A stretch of 5,031 nucleotides of DNA from NCBI GenBank assembly GCA_964484305.1, contig CAZAEI010000050.1, forward strand, positions 1 through 5,031, given 5' to 3'. The DNA is from DAOVFN01 sp964484305 (lineage in GTDB: Archaea > Aenigmatarchaeota > Aenigmatarchaeia > QMZP01). The notes beneath the pieces were generated by a model, which was given only the letters and a program-made list of their open reading frames with translations, made no database searches and had not been told where the DNA came from. This document shows, in pieces, positions 4,869 to 5,031 of the stretch. Position 1 is the stretch's first letter; each line of letters begins with the position of its first letter. The position numbers and the translations under genes are program-made.

Positions 4869-5031
4869 ATGTTTTCACGGCCTATGATAGAGAAAGTATT
4901 GTATTCGATTAACCGGTTATTGGATGATTATATGCCCGACAAATATCAGATTGATGATTCGAGGATGCCTCTAAGGCTGGGAAGCGCCCTGAGGGTACCC
5001 AGTTACGCATTTGAGAACTGGGGAATAGCTC
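4869..5031 (+). CDS. Unrecognised protein, N-terminal part (runs off the window)
   Basis: A frame open from 4851 to the last base gives 54 residues from ATG 4869, beginning MFSRPMIEKVLYSIN; a second ATG lies at 4884. I do not recognise the family. The visible part has a hydrophobic helix (IEKVLYSINRLL), an acidic stretch (DDYMPDKYQIDD) and then PLRLGSALRVPSYAFENWG. There is no signal peptide or membrane segment. Arginine codons are mostly AGG, as in the neighbouring genes, and the other plus-strand frames close, so it is probably coding. AAGGTAT at 4853-4859 is a weak ribosome binding site candidate. It is transcribed divergently from mevalonate kinase. A 31-codon frame starting at ATG 4817 overlaps its beginning in another frame. 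That could be the true N-terminus if a frameshift is present, a leader ORF, or noise. Confidence 0.5.
   Translation, partial: MFSRPMIEKVLYSINRLLDDYMPDKYQIDDSRMPLRLGSALRVPSYAFENWGIA

Noticed and set aside
1..5031. CRISPR array or other long repeat system
   Set aside because: No regularly spaced repeats were found; the only repeats seen are the target-site duplication, the inverted repeats of the small element and the 2 x 9-bp promoter repeat.

Overview
This window looks archaeal. A threonine tRNA gene is interrupted by three introns that fold into bulge-helix-bulge splice sites. TATA-like boxes lie about 25-30 bases upstream of several starts, and one kinase gene appears leaderless. Two starts are preceded by GTGAT-type ribosome binding sites, and arginine is mostly AGG. 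I cannot fix the lineage. Multi-intron tRNAs are best known from Thermoproteales, but some uncultured archaeal groups also have them. The combination of mevalonate kinase, phosphomevalonate kinase and diphosphomevalonate decarboxylase is unusual for most cultivated archaea.

Layout: (a) About 1-550 is AT-rich and holds the C-terminal half of a LAGLIDADG homing endonuclease gene that enters from outside the window. It is broken by a 98-bp miniature transposon-like insertion (342-439) with 11-bp terminal inverted repeats and a 9-bp target-site duplication; removing the insertion restores the reading frame exactly. (b) 551-756 is a tRNA-Thr(GGU) gene with three introns of 32, 45 and 56 nt, one of whose exons is only 8 nt. 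(c) 795-3716 carries three plus-strand genes: diphosphomevalonate decarboxylase, an HD-domain phosphohydrolase and phosphomevalonate kinase. (d) 3725-4756 on the minus strand is mevalonate kinase, which converges on phosphomevalonate kinase with an 8-bp gap. (e) 4757-4868 is a divergent promoter region with a perfect tandem 9-bp repeat. (f) An unrecognised plus-strand gene starts near 4869 and runs off the end.

The three GHMP-fold enzymes together would carry mevalonate to isopentenyl diphosphate, the precursor of archaeal lipids, by the route typical of eukaryotes and many bacteria. That route differs from the isopentenyl phosphate kinase and phosphomevalonate dehydratase routes found in most archaea. 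The HD protein sits between two of these genes and may be a phosphohydrolase tied to the same metabolism, but its substrate cannot be read from the sequence. The most interesting items are the three-intron tRNA, whose first two splice motifs share nucleotides, and the cleanly reconstructable insertion in the homing endonuclease gene.
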